Source: an uncultured Lachnospiraceae bacterium | GTDB lineage: Bacteria; Bacillota; Clostridia; Lachnospirales; Lachnospiraceae | NCBI GenBank assembly: GCA_902766655.1 | Contig: CACXEL010000179.1 | Coordinates: forward strand, 1-9,282 | Length of the DNA: 9,282 bases | Reading direction: 5' to 3' | Part shown: piece after piece, positions 6,717 through 9,282 of the stretch | How the letters are laid out: every line of letters begins with the position of its first letter | Numbering within the stretch: position 1 is the first letter of the stretch | Program-made: the position numbers and the translations under genes | The notes under the pieces: generated by a model | Database searches by the model: none | What the model was told of the DNA's origin: nothing | What the model saw: the letters and a program-made list of their open reading frames with translations, nothing else

Positions 6717-7226
6717 TCAGCCCCTTTTGCCGCCCACGGAGAAAATCTCCGTATAGACCACCTGGCCGTTCTTCTGATCGGACCGCATGAGGGAGATTTT
6801 TTCCACCATCATCTCCTGTCTGGGGAGCCGGATACCCTGGGGCTTCACGTTGGAGGCTCTGCGGACCAGTGTGATATGGGGCTCGAATTTCTTCCTGTCG
6901 TAACGGATCCCGGCCCGGTCGAGCTCAGCCCGGAGGTTCTTGTCGTACTCCTTGAGCTTCTGCCCGCCCTTGGCGCCGACCCAGAGGATGTCCCCGAAAT
7001 TGCCCAGGTCCGTGAGCGTCAGGTGGAAGGGGGTGAAGGGGACAGCCTTCATGGCCGCCTTGACCGGGTCAGCCGACGGGACTTCGCCGATGAAGACAAG
7101 GGTCATATGGAGGTTCCGGCCGGGAGAGTAGCTGCCGGTCACCCCTTTGGTCTTCAGTTCGTGCATGGTGGCGAGCAGGGTCTTTTTGACTTCTTCCGGG
7201 AAATTGATGGCGACGAAGAGACGCAT
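6717..7226 (-). CDS. thpR: RNA 2',3'-cyclic phosphodiesterase (ThpR/LigT type)
   Basis: A 169-residue 2H phosphoesterase, about the normal 170-190 residues for the family. Seen: MRLFVAINFPEE at the N-terminus, as in most ThpR proteins. The two catalytic HxTx motifs are HMTL (His40, Thr42) and HITL (His117, Thr119), each closing one lobe of the duplicated fold. The motif KFEPHITLVRR is highly typical. Members hydrolyse RNA 2',3'-cyclic phosphate ends to 2'-phosphates in the cytoplasm and were first noted for 2'-5' RNA ligation in vitro; the physiological role is unclear. ATG 7226 has AAAGGAG about 6 bases upstream. The gene is transcribed away from the metallophosphoesterase gene. A TATGAT (7258-7253) might be its -10, but no -35 was found. 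Confidence 0.9.
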   Translation of the reverse strand: MRLFVAINFPEEVKKTLLATMHELKTKGVTGSYSPGRNLHMTLVFIGEVPSADPVKAAMKAVPFTPFHLTLTDLGNFGDILWVGAKGGQKLKEYDKNLRAELDRAGIRYDRKKFEPHITLVRRASNVKPQGIRLPRQEMMVEKISLMRSDQKNGQVVYTEIFSVGGKRG

Positions 7227-7281
7227 CGGGTACTCCTTTCAGTATTAAGAAAATCATAAAATGGAAGCGGCACGCGATTGG

Positions 7282-7311
7282 TTGTGCAGAAGGCAAATTA
7301 TCAGTTATAAT
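7282..7311 (+). promoter_or_regulatory. Promoter of the leader peptide and metallophosphoesterase
   Basis: A perfect -10 TATAAT (7306-7311) with a partial -35 TTGTGC (7282-7287) 18 bases upstream. Transcription would begin near 7318, 13 bases before the GGAGG that precedes the 13-codon leader ORF. Confidence 0.55.
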
Positions 7312-7342
7312 AGTTATATCCCGCATTCTGGAGGAAAACAAC

Positions 7343-7384
7343 ATGCAATGTCCCGTATGCGGAGCCCGGAGTATTGTCATATAG
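7343..7384 (+). CDS. Possible 13-residue CxxC leader peptide
   Basis: A short ORF encoding MQCPVCGARSIVI, with a good ribosome binding site (GGAGG, 8 bases before the ATG) and directly downstream of a TATAAT promoter. Its stop is 19 bases before the metallophosphoesterase start. The CPxCG motif is the knuckle of a zinc ribbon, as at the N-terminus of NrdR-like and other zinc-ribbon proteins. It could be a translated leader, perhaps metal-responsive, or the stub of a lost zinc-ribbon gene. The ribosome binding site and promoter are what make it more than chance. No homology can be claimed at this length. Confidence 0.35.
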   Translation: MQCPVCGARSIVI

Positions 7385-7403
7385 TAATATTGAAGGAAAG
7401 ACT

Positions 7404-8150
7404 ATGAGCTTATACGCGATCGGCGACCTCCACCTGCATTTTCAATCGGAGCTCAAGGCACCCTCGCAGCTTCGCGACAAGGTCTGGCAGGACCATGAGA
7501 GAAAGCTCGCGGCCAACTGCGCAGGCCTCATCGGGGAGGAGGATACCCTGGTCCTGGTCGGTGACCACAGCTGGGGAAAGAACCTGGAAGAGTGCCGGGA
7601 GGACCTGGAATACATCTGTGCCCTGCCCGGCCGCAAGATCCTGCTCCGGGGAAATCACGACATGTTCTGGGACGCCAAAAAGACGGAGCGGCTGAACGGG
7701 CTGTACGAGGGAAGGCTGTCATTTCTCCAGAACAATTATTATGCTTACGGGGACTACGCACTGGTGGGGACCAAGGGCTATTGCTTCGAAGGCCCCTTCT
7801 ACCTGGACCGGTACGGAAATATAGCCGGCTGGGACGAGGCGGAGGCTGCGCACGCCGAAAAGCTGGTGGCGCGGGAGATCGAGCGGCTGACGGTCTCCTT
7901 CGATATGGCCCGGGCGGACGGATTCAGGAAATACATCATGTTCCTCCACTATCCGCCGACCAATATCCTGCAGAAGAACAGCGCCTTCACGCGCATGGCT
8001 GAGCAGTACGGCGCCGAGCAGGTGATTTACGGGCACTGCCACGGCGAATCGCGTTTCCATGACAGCATTCGCGGGAAGAAGAGGGGGATCCGCTACTCCC
8101 TGGTGTCAGGCGATTGCCTCAGATGGCATCCGATGAAGGTTATGGATTGA
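7404..8150 (+). CDS. Calcineurin-like metallophosphoesterase (predicted phosphohydrolase)
   Basis: A 248-residue cytoplasmic protein with all the metal-binding motifs of the calcineurin-like superfamily. In order: GDLHLH (Asp8, His10), GDHSWG (Asp54), GNHD (Asn84, His85), FLHYPP (His182) and YGHCHG (His211, His213). It resembles the group annotated as predicted phosphohydrolase (COG1768-like, from memory), whose substrate is unknown. It has no signal peptide or membrane segment. The frame is open to a TTG at 7374, but ATG 7404 has AAGGAAAG upstream and starts directly with the first beta strand MSLYAIGDLH, so it is chosen. The second motif reads GDHSWG where many relatives have GDISW; the aspartate is kept. 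No plus-strand terminator with a T tract was seen after the stop. Confidence 0.9.
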   Translation: MSLYAIGDLHLHFQSELKAPSQLRDKVWQDHERKLAANCAGLIGEEDTLVLVGDHSWGKNLEECREDLEYICALPGRKILLRGNHDMFWDAKKTERLNGLYEGRLSFLQNNYYAYGDYALVGTKGYCFEGPFYLDRYGNIAGWDEAEAAHAEKLVAREIERLTVSFDMARADGFRKYIMFLHYPPTNILQKNSAFTRMAEQYGAEQVIYGHCHGESRFHDSIRGKKRGIRYSLVSGDCLRWHPMKVMD

Positions 8151-8281
8151 ACATACAGGCAAGGGGACTGAGCAGGGCCAATACGTCAAAGGACAGGACA
8201 CTCTCCTGGATGAAGGCTCTTTGGCGGCATATACAATCGTGTAAAAGCGGACTGTCCGCGGATCGTGTCCGTCTCAGCGAT

Positions 8282-8319
8282 ATAAAACAGTAAAAAAGCG
8301 ACATAAAACAGAAAAAAAG
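8282..8319. repeat. Two-copy 17-base direct repeat, A-rich
   Basis: ATAAAACAGTAAAAAAG (8282-8298) and ATAAAACAGAAAAAAAG (8303-8319) differ at one position and are spaced 21 bases apart. Read on the minus strand they give two successive T runs after the terminator hairpin of the candidate small RNA, so the duplication may provide a second release site. Confidence 0.7.
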
Positions 8320-8346
8320 AAGGCCGCTATGAGGGGTGGCGGCCTT
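8312..8346 (-). terminator. Intrinsic terminator on the minus strand
   Basis: AAGGCCGC (8320-8327) and GCGGCCTT (8339-8346) form a perfect 8-bp stem with an 11-base loop. On the minus strand it is followed by C and seven T (8318-8312), the classical form. On the plus strand the hairpin is followed by CCGGGG, so it does not look like the terminator of the metallophosphoesterase gene. Confidence 0.8.
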
Positions 8347-8399
8347 CCGGGGATGCCGGTCTGGACCGACATTGAAAGTGAGTGCTGCGGAGCAACACC
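8312..8399 (-). ncRNA. Candidate small RNA of about 88 bases
   Basis: A free-standing transcription unit with no protein gene inside it. It runs from a predicted start near 8399 to a U run at 8318-8312. Three hairpins are seen on the minus strand: GTGTTGC-TCC-GCAGCAC (8398-8382, one G-U pair), GTCGGT-CCAG-ACCGGC (8370-8355, one G-U pair) and the terminator (8346-8320). The single-stranded linkers between the hairpins, such as CTCACTTTCAAT, could be pairing regions. It is convergent with the metallophosphoesterase and divergent from the rlmI-like gene. I recognise no known RNA family. The alternative is a terminator serving unseen antisense transcription through the rlmI-like gene. Confidence 0.5.
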
Positions 8400-8405
8400 A
8401 TCTTA

Positions 8406-8434
8406 AACATAGCATATTTTTACTGTTAAATCAA
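8406..8434 (-). promoter_or_regulatory. Promoter of the candidate small RNA
   Basis: On the minus strand, -35 TTGATT (8434-8429), a 17-base spacer ending in TGC, and -10 TATGTT (8411-8406). The TG placed one base before the -10 makes it an extended -10 promoter. The predicted start is at about 8399, right at the base of the first hairpin. Confidence 0.5.
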
Positions 8435-8584
8435 TACGAAGAAGAGAAAAGTCTGCATGTGCAGTAAGAACCTGAACCGCGGCGGGAATGAGAAAGAATG
8501 CTCCGGGAGTCTGTGCGGAGCGGAAGGCACAGCCCGGTGTTCCCCACCTGACGCCGGGAAATAGAGGCCAATTTCTGTTTTTCT

Positions 8585-8612
8585 TTGTGTCTGTTGAAAA
8601 ATGTGATATTAT
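8585..8612 (+). promoter_or_regulatory. Extended -10 promoter of the rlmI-like gene
   Basis: TTGTGT (8585-8590), a 16-base spacer and TATTAT (8607-8612, 5 of 6 consensus), with TGA directly before the -10 as an extended element. Transcription would start near 8619, about 30 bases before ATG 8649, leaving room for the AAAGGGG ribosome binding site. Confidence 0.6.
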
Positions 8613-8648
8613 GGTGGCTGGCTATCAGAAGAGAAAGGGGCAGATGAG

Positions 8649-9282
8649 ATGATCCGGGAAGCAGAGGCTGTTGCCGTCCTCAGAAAGGGAGAGGGCAGGC
8701 TCATTAAGGCCGGCGGGAGCTGGGTGTTCGACAACGAGATCGATCACGTGGAGGGAACCTTTGTGAACGGCGATATCGTGCGGGTGCATGATTTCGACGG
8801 CTACCCTATGGGCAAGGGCTTTATCAATGCCCACTCCAAAATCCGGATCAGAATGCTGACCCGCCGGGAGAGCGATCTGGTGGACGAGAGCTTTATCCGC
8901 GACCGCCTCAGGGCTGCCTGGGATTACAGAAGGCGGACTGTCGACACTTCGAGCTGCCGCCTCGTGTTCGGGGAGGCGGACTTTCTGCCGGGCATCACCG
9001 TGGACAAGTATGAGGACGTCCTGGTCATCGAATCCCTGGCGCTGGGGATCGACCGGATGAAGGGTCTCATCGTGGATACCCTGAAGGAAATCCTGGGGGA
9101 GGATGGCATCGCCATCCGCGGAGTATACGAGCGGAGCGACGCAAAGGAGAGGCTCAAGGAGGGGATGGAGCGCGTCACCGGTTTCATAGGTGAGCCTTTT
9201 GACACCCAGGTGCCCATCACGGAGAACGGTGTTCATTACCTGGTGGACGTGGCCGGGGGCCAGAAGACCGGTTTCTTCCTGG
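8649..9282 (+). CDS. rlmI: RlmI-like 23S rRNA (cytosine-C5) methyltransferase, N-terminal part
   Basis: A partial gene running off the right window edge; 211 codons are visible, against about 390-400 for the family. Seen: an N-terminal PUA domain (about residues 1-75) with the typical GEGRLIKAGGSWVFDNEI opening and the GxGFINxxSKIxxR stretch. Then comes the RlmI central domain with RLVFGEADFLPGITVDKY, ending at DVAGGQKTGFFL, the conserved loop just before the SAM-binding Rossmann domain. Family members methylate a 23S rRNA cytosine (C1962 in E. coli) using S-adenosylmethionine; the catalytic Cys lies beyond the edge. ATG 8649 is chosen: AAAGGGG is 7-13 bases upstream and the nearby ATG 8644 reads straight into a stop. 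Related proteins in Gram-positive bacteria are often annotated only as class I SAM-dependent rRNA methyltransferase, so the exact target is inferred. Confidence 0.88.
   Translation, partial: MIREAEAVAVLRKGEGRLIKAGGSWVFDNEIDHVEGTFVNGDIVRVHDFDGYPMGKGFINAHSKIRIRMLTRRESDLVDESFIRDRLRAAWDYRRRTVDTSSCRLVFGEADFLPGITVDKYEDVLVIESLALGIDRMKGLIVDTLKEILGEDGIAIRGVYERSDAKERLKEGMERVTGFIGEPFDTQVPITENGVHYLVDVAGGQKTGFFL

Larger units (their letters stand above)
8151..8648. other. Gene-poor stretch between the phosphoesterase and rlmI-like genes
   Basis: A 498-base stretch with no convincing protein gene. From left to right it holds a 13-base hairpin (GCGGA-CTG-TCCGC, 8247-8259), a 17-base direct repeat, a candidate small RNA with its own promoter and terminator on the minus strand, a GC-rich foldable segment (about 8457-8560), and the promoter of the rlmI-like gene. 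In the GC-rich segment, GCTCCG (8500-8505) pairs with CGGAGC (8516-8521) and CCCGG (8533-8537) with CCGGG (8554-8558). I could not match it to a riboswitch, SRP RNA, 6S RNA or tmRNA. Confidence 0.6.

Noticed and set aside
8210..8293. A 27-codon plus-strand ORF after the metallophosphoesterase
   Set aside because: It has no ribosome binding site and no recognisable feature, and it ends inside the A-rich direct repeat.
8140..8415. A 91-codon minus-strand ORF in the gene-poor stretch
   Set aside because: It has no ribosome binding site, runs across a strong terminator hairpin and into the 3' end of the phosphoesterase gene, and has an odd Cys/Arg/Leu-rich composition.
8474..8483. TGAACCGCGG resembles the T-box antiterminator core
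   Set aside because: There is no T-box stem I, no following plus-strand terminator and no amino-acid-related gene downstream.
8466..8490. GAACCTGAACCGC...GGCGGGAA resembles the 3' part of a TPP riboswitch
   Set aside because: The conserved TAATGC stretch and the upstream CTGAGA half are missing, and the next gene is an rRNA methyltransferase, so it is taken as chance.
8625..9236. A 203-codon minus-strand ORF opposite the rlmI-like gene
   Set aside because: The plus strand encodes a clear PUA and RlmI central domain with promoter and ribosome binding site. The minus ORF is its shadow.

Overview
The window looks like chromosomal DNA of a fairly G+C-rich Gram-positive anaerobe of the Clostridia/Lachnospiraceae kind. 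The reasons are strong AAGGAGG-type ribosome binding sites, a lipoprotein signal on the solute-binding protein, bacterial SH3 wall-type domains and AT-rich promoters in otherwise GC-rich DNA. The genus cannot be fixed from the sequence. Eight substantial genes can be supported, two of them cut by the window ends (an MBOAT gene at the left, an rlmI-type gene at the right).

Left part (1-5160, all on the minus strand, read right to left): one apparent operon. A good sigma-A promoter (about 5131-5159) precedes a large membrane-anchored SGNH (DltD/AlgJ-like) protein with an unusual duplicated C-terminal region. Then come the three genes of a nitrate/sulfonate/taurine-type ABC importer (lipoprotein, permease, ATPase) and the N-terminal part of an MBOAT membrane O-acyltransferase. 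The permease-ATPase and ATPase-MBOAT junctions are both ATGA overlaps, so the MBOAT gene is tied to the importer. An SGNH protein plus an MBOAT is the usual core of extracellular O-acylation machines (AlgI/AlgJ, PatA/PatB, DltB/DltD). Here the pair encloses an importer, which is the most unusual feature of the window.

Middle (5263-7226, minus strand): a terminator hairpin separates the operon from a secreted protein with PQQ-propeller-like repeats and two duplicated SH3 domains, which has its own promoter and a perfect Shine-Dalgarno. Upstream of it is a ThpR/LigT-type RNA 2',3'-cyclic phosphodiesterase.

Right part (7282-9282): transcribed divergently from the thpR-like gene, a plus-strand promoter precedes a possible 13-codon CxxC leader peptide and a calcineurin-like metallophosphoesterase. 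A 498-base gene-poor stretch follows. It holds a well-formed candidate small RNA on the minus strand (extended -10 promoter, two hairpins, intrinsic terminator), a GC-rich structured segment of unknown meaning, and the extended -10 promoter of an RlmI-like 23S rRNA methyltransferase that runs off the window end.

No tRNA, rRNA, insertion sequence, CRISPR array or phage gene was seen. The many long ORFs antisense to the real genes are GC-driven shadows.
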